Shown piece after piece: positions 15,981 to 23,193 of a stretch of DNA of 64,000 nt. A model generated the notes under the pieces. That model was not told where the DNA came from and did no database searches. It saw only the letters and a list, made by a program, of their open reading frames with translations. Source of the DNA: Sphaerisporangium flaviroseum (lineage in GTDB: Bacteria; Actinomycetota; Actinomycetes; Streptosporangiales; Streptosporangiaceae); contig NZ_BAAAZR010000036.1 of assembly GCF_039537005.1 (NCBI RefSeq), positions 60,473 to 124,472 on the forward strand, in the 5' to 3' direction. The position numbers and the translations under genes were made by a program. Numbering within the stretch: position 1 is the first letter of the stretch; the number at the start of each line of letters is the position of its first letter.

Positions 15981-16372
15981 CCACACCGCACCACCCGGAG
16001 CCCACGCTCGGCGAGCTGGTCGGCGACATCGGCAAGGACCTGTCCACCCTGTTCCGCCAGGAGATCGAGCTCGCCAAGACCGAGATCCGGGAAGAGGCCA
16101 CCAAGGCCGGGAAGGCCGCGGGCATGCTGGGCGGCGCCGGTTTCGCCGGCGCGATGGCGGCCGTGCTCCTCAGCCTGGCCCTGGTATTCGCCCTGGCGAA
16201 CGTCATGGACGCCGGCTGGGCGGCACTGATCGTCGGCGTTCTGTGGGCCGCGGCCGGAGCGGTGCTGTTCAGCACCGGACGCACGCGGATGCGCCAGGTT
16301 TCCCCAAAACCGCAGGAGACCGTCGAAACGCTCAAGGAGGACGCTCGATGGGCACGAAATCTGACGAGATAA
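15977..16372 (+). CDS. Phage-holin-superfamily-III/DUF1469-like membrane protein
   Basis: This 131-residue protein begins TLGELVGDIGKDLSTLFRQE, followed by an amphipathic helix (IELAKTEIREEATKAGKAAG) and two membrane segments (about 50-75 and 80-100). This is the standard plan of the actinobacterial holin-superfamily-III/YqjE-like family. It overlaps both neighbours: ATGA with the gene before, 25 bases with the DUF3618 gene after. Despite the family name there is no phage context; it is a housekeeping envelope protein of unknown role. Confidence 0.85.
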   Translation: MTTPHHPEPTLGELVGDIGKDLSTLFRQEIELAKTEIREEATKAGKAAGMLGGAGFAGAMAAVLLSLALVFALANVMDAGWAALIVGVLWAAAGAVLFSTGRTRMRQVSPKPQETVETLKEDARWARNLTR

Positions 16373-17061
16373 GGCAGGAGATCGCCCGGACCCGGGCCGA
16401 GCTCACCGGTGACGTGGACCGCCTCGCCGACCGCACGAGCCCGGCGCGGATCGTCCGGCGCCGCACCGAGCGGGTCCGCTCGGTGGCCCGCGACCTTCGC
16501 GAGCGAGTGATGGGAACGCCGGACGACTTGCGATACGGCACTCACCAGGCGGCGGGCACGCTGCAGCAGGGAGCACACCAGGCGATGGACAAGGTGCAGC
16601 AGGGAACCGAGACGGTGAAGCAGGGAGCGAGCCAGGCGGTGGACAAGGTGCAGCAGCAGGCACAGGAAGCGGCGCAGAGCGCCAGGCACGGCGCTGAGGA
16701 AGCGGTCCAGGCCGTGAAGTCGGTTCCCGCACGCGCGGTCCGAACCACGCGGGGCAACCCGATGGCGGCGGGCCTGATCGCCTTCGGCGCGGGGCTGCTG
16801 GCGGCCACCGTCATCCCCGAGACCCGCGCGGAGAGGCAGGCCGCCCGGCAGCTCAAGGACCAGGTCCAGGAAGTGGCGGAGCCGGTGACCCGGTCGCTCA
16901 AGGAGTCGGCCGAGAACCTGGCCCAGGAGGCCAAGGACGTGACCCAGCAGGCCGCCCAGGAGGTGCGCGACACCGCGACCGACGCGGCGAAGACCACCGG
17001 ACAGCAGGCCGGGGAGCAGACCCGGCAGGTCAAGCAGACGGCGACCGGCGCCGAGCGGTGA
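16348..17061 (+). CDS. DUF3618 family protein with LEA-like repeats
   Basis: This 237-residue protein starts with the DUF3618 signature KSDEIRQEIARTRAELTGDV and DRLADRTSPARIVRRR. The middle (about 70-130) has repeated amphipathic units such as GAHQAMDKVQQGTETVKQGA. A membrane segment follows at about 135-155 (GNPMAAGLIAFGAGLLAATVIP), then a second Gln/Ala/Glu/Lys-rich amphipathic helix. AGGAGG lies 7 bases before the ATG inside the upstream gene. The family is thought to be membrane-associated; the repeats look like group 3 LEA or apolipoprotein helices that lie on membranes. Last gene of the operon. Confidence 0.85.
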   Translation: MGTKSDEIRQEIARTRAELTGDVDRLADRTSPARIVRRRTERVRSVARDLRERVMGTPDDLRYGTHQAAGTLQQGAHQAMDKVQQGTETVKQGASQAVDKVQQQAQEAAQSARHGAEEAVQAVKSVPARAVRTTRGNPMAAGLIAFGAGLLAATVIPETRAERQAARQLKDQVQEVAEPVTRSLKESAENLAQEAKDVTQQAAQEVRDTATDAAKTTGQQAGEQTRQVKQTATGAER

Positions 17062-17068
17062 CCCATGC

Positions 17069-17105
17069 CGCCGGTGGCCCTGGCACGATGCCGGGGCCAC
17101 CGGCG
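17069..17105 (+). terminator. Hairpin terminator
   Basis: A perfect 12-bp stem (CGCCGGTGGCCC) begins 7 bases after the stop of the DUF3618 gene. Confidence 0.75.
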
Positions 17106-17246
17106 CCCGCCGCCGACGGTGCCGGCGATACCAGGCTCGCCGTCATCCCGGATGCCTCTGGGCGAGCACGGTCACGGCCTGGTGGACGCGTCCAAAGGCC
17201 TCGACCTAGATTGACCGTGTCGGCTCGATCCCCCGGAGGCGGATTC

Positions 17247-18056
17247 ATGGACACCGGCACGCTCGCCGTACCCGGCGCCCGCATCTACTACGAGGTGCGC
17301 GGCACCGGACCGGCCTTTCTGCTCATCAACGGCGGCGACGCCGACGCGGCGATGTACGCGCCGCTGGCCAACCTGCTCGCCGACCGGTACACGGTCATCA
17401 CCTACGACCCCCGCGGCAACTCGCGCAGCCCCCTCGACGGCCCGCAGTACGAGCAGCGGATCGAGGAGCACGCCGACGACGCCCACCTGCTGCTCCGCGA
17501 GGTCGGCGCCGGTCCCGCGCACGTCTTCGGCAACAGCTACGGCGCCATGGTCGGCATGGACCTGCTCGCCCGCCATCCGGAGCAGGTCCGGGCCCTGGTC
17601 GCCCACGAGCCGATGGCGATCGAGGTGCTGCCCGACGCCGACCACTGGCACGCGGTCTTCCACGAGGTGTACGAGATCTACCGGCGCGACGGCGTCGACC
17701 CGGCCGTCCGCAGGCTGGCGGTGGAGGTCAATGTCGACTTTCCACCGGAGCCGTCCGCCGACCTGCCGGCGCCGGTGCGGGACATGCTCATCCGCATGCG
17801 GGCCAACATGGAGACGTGCCTGGCGTACGAGCTGCGCTCGTTCGTCCGCTTCCGGCCGGACCTGGAAGCCCTGCGCGGCGCCTGGGTGATCCCGGCGGTC
17901 GGCGCCGACACGGGCAAGACGTTCGCGTACCGCGTCAGCGCCGCCCTGGCCGACAGCCTCGGCACCGAGCTGGTGGAATTCCCCGGCGGGCACGTGGGCT
18001 GGCTGGTGCGCCACGCCGAGTTCGCCACGACCCTGCACGAGGTGCTCGACCGCTGA
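17247..18056 (+). CDS. Alpha/beta hydrolase
   Basis: This 269-residue alpha/beta-hydrolase-fold protein has the oxyanion-loop region LLINGGDADAAMY, the strand TYDPRGNSRS, the nucleophile elbow GNSYGAMVG (Ser), and the catalytic His in FPGGHVGWL near the end. The ATG at 17247 is preferred because CCGGAGGCGG lies just upstream and the fold starts right after it. Related actinobacterial proteins are annotated as esterases or thioesterase-like hydrolases; the substrate is unknown. It is followed by an intergenic tandem repeat. Confidence 0.88.
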   Translation: MDTGTLAVPGARIYYEVRGTGPAFLLINGGDADAAMYAPLANLLADRYTVITYDPRGNSRSPLDGPQYEQRIEEHADDAHLLLREVGAGPAHVFGNSYGAMVGMDLLARHPEQVRALVAHEPMAIEVLPDADHWHAVFHEVYEIYRRDGVDPAVRRLAVEVNVDFPPEPSADLPAPVRDMLIRMRANMETCLAYELRSFVRFRPDLEALRGAWVIPAVGADTGKTFAYRVSAALADSLGTELVEFPGGHVGWLVRHAEFATTLHEVLDR

Positions 18057-18067
18057 GCGGCCCAACC

Positions 18068-18160
18068 CGAGCGATCGAAGGAGCGCGCCGCCGAGTCATC
18101 CGAGCGGTCTAAGGAGCGCGCGCCGAGTCATCCCGAGCGGTCGAAGGAGCGCGCCGCCCG
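18068..18160. repeat. Intergenic tandem repeat, three units of about 33 bp
   Basis: Three imperfect copies of a unit beginning CGAGCGGTCGAAGGAGCGCG lie between the hydrolase and epimerase genes at 18068-18100, 18101-18133 and 18134-18160 (last one partial). No spacers of unrelated sequence, so it is not a CRISPR. Confidence 0.85.
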
Positions 18161-18181
18161 GTCGCCCGCTTCCCGCAGGCG

Positions 18182-19231
18182 TCAGGGGCGGCGCCCCACT
18201 CCGGTGGACAGCTCGTGGAGGCGCTCCTTGGCCCCGGCCTCGGGCCGCAGCGGGGGCGTGTCCATCCCGGCGCCGCCACGCATGCCGTAGATGAGATCGC
18301 GGATGGCCTGCACGGCGGTGTGGCGCGGCTCCCAGCCGAGCTCGGTACGGGCGCGCGTGGTGTCCATCAGCGGAATCCTCAGCGCCATCTCCACCAGGCC
18401 CGGTGAGACCGGGATCAGGTGCAGGTGCCAGCCCGCGGCCACAGTGGCCCTGGCCAGCGACGGTGAGAAGGGCACCAGGCGGGCCGTGAGCAGTTCGGCC
18501 AGCGTGGCGGGCTCCACCACCGGATCGGCCGCGAGGTTGAACGGGCCCGAGACCGGCCGGGTCACCGCCAGGCGATAGGCCTCCGCCGCGTCTTCGGTGT
18601 GCAGGGTCTGGACCCGCAGGCCGGGTATGTCGGGCACGAACGGCACCCACCCGGGCCGTACCATCCGCTGCGGCAGGAAGGGGCCGGCGAACAGCCGGCG
18701 CTGCTGGGTGGCCGACTCCCGCTTGAAGATGAACCCCGGGCGCATCCGCACCACCCGGGTGCCGGGGTTGTCGCGCTCGAAGATGTCGAGGACCCGTTCG
18801 AGGTAGGCCTTCTCCCGTGCGTATGCGGCACCGGGCCAGCCGTGGGTGGGCCAGCTCTCGTCCACCCGGTCGTCCTTGGGGCCGGGCGAGTACGCCCCGA
18901 CCGAGGAGGCGTGCACCAGCGCGGGCACGCCGGCCTCGGCCACGGCGCGGAAGAGGCGCATGCCGCCCAGCACGTTCACCCGCCAGGTGGTCAGCGGATC
19001 GTGGGTCGGCTGGAACAGCCACGCCAGGTTGACCACCGCGTCGGCGCCGGAGAACAGCTCCGTCAGATCGGCGGCGGCGATGTCGGCAGACCGCCACTCC
19101 GTCTTGCCGGGCCGCCAGCCGGGCAGCCGCCTGGCGACTCCGACGATCGAAGTGATGTCCGGGTCGGCCTCCAGCGCGGAGACCACGCTCGTCCCGACAT
19201 TGCCCGTCGCGCCCACCACAACTACCCGCAT
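18182..19231 (-). CDS. NAD-dependent epimerase/dehydratase
   Basis: This 349-residue extended SDR starts RVVVVGATGNVGTSVVSALE (Rossmann TGxxGxxG as GATGNVG), has DIAAADLTELFSGADAVVNLAW and the active-site region HASSVGAYSPG, with the Y-x-x-x-K pair present as YAREKAYLE. The start at 19231 is fixed by the Rossmann motif; longer frames run into the neighbouring gene on the other strand. It is divergent from the GT2 gene. Sugar-nucleotide epimerases accompany glycosyltransferases, which is consistent with a glycan locus, but this subfamily also includes ketoreductases. Confidence 0.88.
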   Translation of the reverse strand: MRVVVVGATGNVGTSVVSALEADPDITSIVGVARRLPGWRPGKTEWRSADIAAADLTELFSGADAVVNLAWLFQPTHDPLTTWRVNVLGGMRLFRAVAEAGVPALVHASSVGAYSPGPKDDRVDESWPTHGWPGAAYAREKAYLERVLDIFERDNPGTRVVRMRPGFIFKRESATQQRRLFAGPFLPQRMVRPGWVPFVPDIPGLRVQTLHTEDAAEAYRLAVTRPVSGPFNLAADPVVEPATLAELLTARLVPFSPSLARATVAAGWHLHLIPVSPGLVEMALRIPLMDTTRARTELGWEPRHTAVQAIRDLIYGMRGGAGMDTPPLRPEAGAKERLHELSTGVGRRP

Positions 19232-19345
19232 ACCGGACAGGTGCCCTCTGCCTCTGAGCCCAAAACTCGCAGGTGGGAGGGGGCCCAGGCGTTCGAAGGG
19301 CCGCTGGATGGTTTCCCACCACCGCCGGCGGGCACACACCGTCAG

Positions 19346-20242
19346 ATGCGACGCGTGACCGTGGTGGTGGCGACCCGTGACCGCCGCCACGATCTTGAGC
19401 GCTCGCTGCCGCGCCATCCCGCACCGGTGATCCTTGTCGACAACGGCTCCGCGGACGGCACTCCGGCGTTCGTCCGCCAGAGGTTCCCCCACGTCCGTGT
19501 CGTCGAGGTCGGGCGCAACCTCGGAGCGCCCGCGCGCAACATCGGGGCGCGTCTGGCCGCCACGCCGTACGTCGCCTTCGCCGACGACGATTCCTGGTGG
19601 GACCCCGGCGCGCTGGAGCGTGCCGCCGACGTGCTCGACGCCCACCCCCGCCTGGCGGTGCTGGCGGCGCGCATGCTCGTCGGTGACGAGCAGGCACTGG
19701 ACCCGATCTGCGGGGACATGGTGGATTCTCCGCTCAAGACCGAGCCGGATCTTCCCGGGCCGAGCGTCCTTGGGTTCCTGGCATGCGGCGTGGTGGTGCG
19801 CCGGGAGGCGTATCTGGCCGCAGGAGGCTTCGACGACGTCGTCTTCTTCTACGGCGAGGAGCAGCGGCTGGCCCTGGACCTGGCCGCCGCCGGATGGGGG
19901 CTGGCCTATGTCGAGGAGGTCGTCGCCCACCACCATCCCTCCGGCTCCCGCGACTCTCGTGGCCGGCGGATCCTCGCGGCCAGGAACGCCGTGCTCACCG
20001 CCGTGCTGCGGCGGCCATGGCGGGTGGTCGCGCGGATCGTGCTCACCACCGCGCGGAGCGGGCCGGTGGGGTGGCATGGGCTGCGCGCGGCCCTCGGGCG
20101 GCTGCCCCGGGCACTGGCGCGTCGCCGTACGTTGCCCCCGCCGGTGGAGGCGGCATGCCGTTCGCTGGAGCGCGTGGTGCGCGTGTCCTCCCAGCGCTCG
20201 TCCAGGCCCGCCCCGCCCGGCCGTACCAGCCCCGGATCATAG
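19346..20242 (+). CDS. Glycosyltransferase family 2, with altered C-terminus
   Basis: This 298-residue GT-A protein has RVTVVVATRDRRHDL, VDNGSADGT, LGAPARNIGARLAATPYVAFADDDS (DxD-type metal site) and a GGFDDVVFFYGEEQRLALDLA acceptor region. The ATG at 19346 fits the fold start. The last 20 or so residues (after PPPVEAACRSLERVV) are encoded by DNA that, on the other strand, is a carbamoyltransferase remnant, so the native stop seems to have been lost and the tail is acquired. The catalytic domain is intact, so it may still function. Neighbours (GmhB-like phosphatase, second glycosyltransferase) suggest heptose-containing glycan synthesis. Confidence 0.88.
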   Translation: MRRVTVVVATRDRRHDLERSLPRHPAPVILVDNGSADGTPAFVRQRFPHVRVVEVGRNLGAPARNIGARLAATPYVAFADDDSWWDPGALERAADVLDAHPRLAVLAARMLVGDEQALDPICGDMVDSPLKTEPDLPGPSVLGFLACGVVVRREAYLAAGGFDDVVFFYGEEQRLALDLAAAGWGLAYVEEVVAHHHPSGSRDSRGRRILAARNAVLTAVLRRPWRVVARIVLTTARSGPVGWHGLRAALGRLPRALARRRTLPPPVEAACRSLERVVRVSSQRSSRPAPPGRTSPGS

Positions 20243-20359
20243 GAGTACGCGACCGCGTCCAGATCCTCCGGCCGCAGCCCCTCCTGTTCCATGCACCAGG
20301 CCGCGGCCTGTTCCGGCGGCCGGATCATGGAAGATTGCGTTGATACCCAGGAACTTCAC
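20178..20359 (-). pseudogene. Carbamoyltransferase (NodU/CmcH type) N-terminal remnant
   Basis: On the minus strand a GTG at 20359 opens KFLGINAIFHDPAA, the invariant start of NodU/CmcH-type O-carbamoyltransferases. The frame is then broken near 20312-20322, and homology resumes in another frame as PEQAAAWCMEQEGLRPEDLD and AVAYSYDPGLVRP, which in intact proteins lies some 35 residues further on. Homology stops around 20178 inside the 3' end of the convergent GT2 gene. So the gene has an internal deletion and a lost 3' end; it cannot make an enzyme. Confidence 0.8.
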
Positions 20360-20389
20360 ATGGCTCCCCCTTGGGCAGAGCAGATGTGA

Positions 20390-20428
20390 CTACCGAGAGA
20401 AGCGCTGCTGAAACAGACCTCTCGGTAG
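20390..20428. terminator. Hairpin (10-bp stem, 19-base loop)
   Basis: CTACCGAGAG (20390-20399) pairs perfectly with 20419-20428. It lies after the GT2/carbamoyltransferase scar and before the HAD gene. The long loop makes it a moderate terminator; it could equally be an operator. Confidence 0.4.
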
Positions 20429-20524
20429 AAGTGCAGCCAGATGCGGTGCGAGCTGCGCGGTGTTACGCGAAGTAGTTGTCAGAGGAATTCGCTGGCGGGT
20501 ACCACCGCCGTCCGGAGGTGCCCT

Positions 20525-21049
20525 TTGCCCACGATCCCGCGCCCCGCCGCGGTGCTCTTCGACCGCGACGGCACCCTGATCGAAGACGTCCCCTACAACG
20601 CCGATCCCCGCCGGGTACGGCCGGTTCCCGGAGCGCGCGAGGCGCTGGACCGGCTTCGGCGGGCCGGGCTGCCGATCGGCGTGGTCACCAACCAGTCCGG
20701 CGTCGCCAAGGGACTCGTCAGCGTGACGGCGCTGCACGACGTCAACGCGCGGGTCGAGGAGCTGCTCGGTCCGTTCGGCGTCTGGTCGGTGTGCCCGCAC
20801 GACGAGGCCGACGGATGCGCCTGCCGGAAACCGCTGCCCGGGCTCGTGCTGAGAGCGGCCGCGGCCCTCGGCGTCGACGCCCGTGCCTGCGTGGTGATCG
20901 GGGACATCGGACCGGACATGGAGGCGGCCCGCGCGGCCGGAGCGCGCGGCATCCTGGTGCCGACACCGGAGACCCTGCCGCAGGAGGTCACCGCGGCGTC
21001 CGAGGTCGCGGACGACCTGGCCGCCGCGGTGGAACGGGTGATCAGATGA
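20525..21049 (+). CDS. gmhB: HAD phosphatase, D-glycero-manno-heptose-1,7-bisphosphatase-like
   Basis: This 174-residue HAD enzyme has motif I FDRDGTLIED, motif II VTNQSGVAKG, the GmhB-type zinc loop CPHDEADGCACRKP and motif III/IV IGDIGPDMEAA. These are the marks of the GmhB/HisB-N phosphatases, which remove the C7 phosphate of heptose bisphosphate. The start is a TTG at 20525 with GGAGG 6 bases upstream; earlier ATG starts would lack a ribosome binding site. It overlaps the next glycosyltransferase (ATGA). In actinomycetes such genes sit with glycosyltransferases and carbamoyltransferases in heptose-glycan clusters, as here. Confidence 0.85.
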   Translation: MPTIPRPAAVLFDRDGTLIEDVPYNADPRRVRPVPGAREALDRLRRAGLPIGVVTNQSGVAKGLVSVTALHDVNARVEELLGPFGVWSVCPHDEADGCACRKPLPGLVLRAAAALGVDARACVVIGDIGPDMEAARAAGARGILVPTPETLPQEVTAASEVADDLAAAVERVIR

Positions 21050-21993
21050 GGATCCTTCTCTGGCACGTGCACGGCTCGTGGACCACCGCCTTCGTCCAGG
21101 GCCGCCACGACTACGTGGTGCCGCTCACGCCCGATCGCGGGCCGGACGGACGCGGCAGGGCGCGCACCTACACCTGGCCCGATGGGGTGCGCGAGGTTCC
21201 CTGGGACCGCCTTGGCAATGAGGAGGTCGACGTGGTCGTCCTCCAGCGTCCGCACGAGGCCGAACTCGCCGAGCGCTGGCTCGGCCGGCGCCCCGGCCGC
21301 GAGCTTCCGGCCGTCTACGTGGAGCACAACACCCCGATCGGCGACGTCCCCCGTACCAGACATCACCTCGCGGGACGCGAAGACATCCCGCTGGTCCACG
21401 TCACCCACTTCAACGAGCTGTTCTGGGACTGCGGTGCGGCGCCCACCCGCGTCATCGAGCACGGGGTCGTCGATCCGGGACACCTGTACACCGGTGAGCT
21501 GCCGCGTGCGGGCGTCGTGGTCAACGAGCCGATCCGCCGGGGGCGGATCGCGGGGACCGACCTGCTGCCGTCGTTCGCCGCCGCCGCACCTCTGGACGTC
21601 TTCGGGATGAAGGTGACGGGCCTGCCGTACGGGACCTTCGAGGATCCGCCCCAGCGGAAGATGCACGCCGAACTGGCCCGCCGCCGGGTCTACCTGCACC
21701 CCTACCGGTGGACGTCGCTGGGCCTCTCCCTCATCGAGGCGATGCTGCTCGGCATGCCGATCGTGGCCCTCGCCACCACCGAGGCCGTCGAGGCCGTGCC
21801 CGCCGAGGCCGGGGTCATCTCGACACGTGTCGCCACCCTGACCGCCGCGCTCGAGTCGTTCGTGTCCGATCGCACGCGAGCGGCGCAGGCCGGAAAGGCG
21901 GCACGGGCCGCCGCCCTGTCCCGTTACGGTCTCGACCGTTTCCTGGCCGAATGGGATGGCCTGCTGGGCGAGGTGGTCCCCCTCGGCCGCTGA
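21046..21993 (+). CDS. Glycosyltransferase (GT-B, GT4-like)
   Basis: This 315-residue protein starts RILLWHVHGSWTTAFVQG, has EHNTPIGDVPRTRHHLA, and a C-terminal nucleotide-sugar-binding half with YLHPYRWTSLGLSLIEAMLLGMPIVALATTEAVEAVP, the GT4 E-x7-E-like donor region. It is coupled to the GmhB-like gene by an ATGA overlap, so its donor may be an ADP- or GDP-heptose; that is inference. Length is slightly short for GT4. A strong terminator follows. Confidence 0.87.
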   Translation: MRILLWHVHGSWTTAFVQGRHDYVVPLTPDRGPDGRGRARTYTWPDGVREVPWDRLGNEEVDVVVLQRPHEAELAERWLGRRPGRELPAVYVEHNTPIGDVPRTRHHLAGREDIPLVHVTHFNELFWDCGAAPTRVIEHGVVDPGHLYTGELPRAGVVVNEPIRRGRIAGTDLLPSFAAAAPLDVFGMKVTGLPYGTFEDPPQRKMHAELARRRVYLHPYRWTSLGLSLIEAMLLGMPIVALATTEAVEAVPAEAGVISTRVATLTAALESFVSDRTRAAQAGKAARAAALSRYGLDRFLAEWDGLLGEVVPLGR

Positions 21994-22008
21994 CCGGCCG
22001 CGGTCGGT

Positions 22009-22032
22009 GGCCGCCGTCGAAGGACGGCGGCC
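22009..22032. terminator. Hairpin terminator
   Basis: A perfect 10-bp stem (GGCCGCCGTC) with a GAAG tetraloop lies 16 bases after the glycosyltransferase stop, before the convergent hemerythrin gene. Confidence 0.75.
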
Positions 22033-22130
22033 GTGTCCGCGCGAGGCCGGCCGCGTGGTCAGCCGGGCAAGAGGCGTGCGTGCGCCCGTGGCGGCACGTG
22101 CGCACGACGCCTTTCACGACCAGATGGTCA

Positions 22131-22718
22131 CTACTTCTTCTTCTTGCCCATCGCCTGGCGGATGACGTCACGAGCGCGGTCCATGATCGCGGTCGGCGTG
22201 CCCAGCACGATGTTCTCGGTCGCCGTCTCCACTCCGGGGTGCGGATGCGTGGGGGCGATGGCCTCGGCCGCCTTGACGCCGAGCGCCATGGCGCGCCGCT
22301 CGGCCTCACTGGTCTCCCTGACCAGCTGGGCGAACTCGTAGCGCTCCTCCGCACGGGCGTGCTCGGTCACGGCCAGACGCAGATTCTCCAGATTGGAGAG
22401 GAAGGACTCGTGTTCGGTGCCGCGCTCCTCCATCAGCGTGAGCAGTTGCTTGGCCTCGTTCTCCTCCCGGAGCCGGTCGTCGACGATGGCTTCGCCCCCC
22501 TCGATCTTGCGGCGCACATAGGGATGGACGATCTCCTCCTCGGCCGTCTCATGCACCGCCAGCAGGCGCACCAGTCGCTCGAAGGCCTCCGCCCTCGCTC
22601 CCCCGGTCGCCATCTCCACCTCGCCGAACAGGTCGCGGATCATGGCGTGCTGGCGGAGCAACAGGCCCACCACATCGCTCTCGTCCAGCAGTTCCGGCAT
22701 CGTCTTGCTGTCTGCCAT
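22131..22718 (-). CDS. Hemerythrin HHE-domain protein
   Basis: This 195-residue protein has the hemerythrin-like ligand pattern: H in LLRQHAMIRDLFGEV, H in LLAVHETAEEEIVHPYV, later E/H residues in ENEAKQL, RGTEHESF and TEHARAEERYEF. It likely binds a non-haem di-iron centre and may sense or handle oxygen, NO or peroxide. The C-terminal 60 residues (ERRAMALGVKAAEAIAPTHP onward) are duplicated as a fragment at 14684-14899. The ATG at 22718 has GGAGGA 8 bases upstream. Monocistronic. Confidence 0.88.
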   Translation of the reverse strand: MADSKTMPELLDESDVVGLLLRQHAMIRDLFGEVEMATGGARAEAFERLVRLLAVHETAEEEIVHPYVRRKIEGGEAIVDDRLREENEAKQLLTLMEERGTEHESFLSNLENLRLAVTEHARAEERYEFAQLVRETSEAERRAMALGVKAAEAIAPTHPHPGVETATENIVLGTPTAIMDRARDVIRQAMGKKKK

Positions 22719-23022
22719 GGCATTTTCCTCCCAAATGGAGCCACTCCCCGCAGAACGGACGAGCCGAACCGACGGCATCCCCACGGTTGGGCAAGGTAAG
22801 GGAGCAAGGCCAGGCAGGAGGTCACCCGGTCAACCGGACGTGAAACGTTCACCACGGCCGCCGGTGGCGCTCGCCTCCCAAGGGGGCGAAAGCCGCGATG
22901 ACGGCGCCTCTCCCCATGGGATCCGTCGGCAGCGAGAGGGACATACGCGCTTGGCTCCGCCGCGCTTCCCGGCCGCGCCCTCCGGCCGGCCGCGAGGAAC
23001 GCGCATCTTGACAGGTCTTGAT

Positions 23023-23034
23023 GTGAGCGCTCAC
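23023..23034. promoter_or_regulatory. LacI-like operator (distal)
   Basis: GTGAGCGCTCAC is a perfect 12-bp palindrome with the GCGC centre typical of LacI-family operators. A TTGACA (23008-23013) lies just upstream and could be a -35 box. It sits 160 bases before the GH43 gene. Apart from this and the site at 23162, the 22719-23193 gap shows nothing I can support. Confidence 0.45.
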
Positions 23035-23161
23035 CATCGCGCTCATCCGTCCCGGACGGATCCGGCTCGCCGTCCCGTTCTGAGGCGGTCCATGGTCCGT
23101 ACGGATTCCGCCCGCGCGGGCGGAGCGACCGAAGGTTCGTGCCCGCATGTTCGTCGTTGTT

Positions 23162-23175
23162 TGTTAGCGCTAACA
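23162..23175. promoter_or_regulatory. LacI-family operator at the GH43 gene
   Basis: TGTTAGCGCTAACA is a perfect 14-bp palindrome 18 bases before the ATG, immediately ahead of the ribosome binding site. TGTTAGCGCTAACA is close to the classic LacI/GalR-family operator used for glycosidase genes in actinomycetes, so repression relieved by an oligosaccharide is likely. Confidence 0.7.
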
Positions 23176-23193
23176 TCATGAGGAGACATCGAG

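Noticed and set aside
15977..16372. Prophage holin
   Set aside because: The holin-superfamily-III label is only a family name; no other phage genes nearby and the operon is an envelope/stress set common in actinomycetes.
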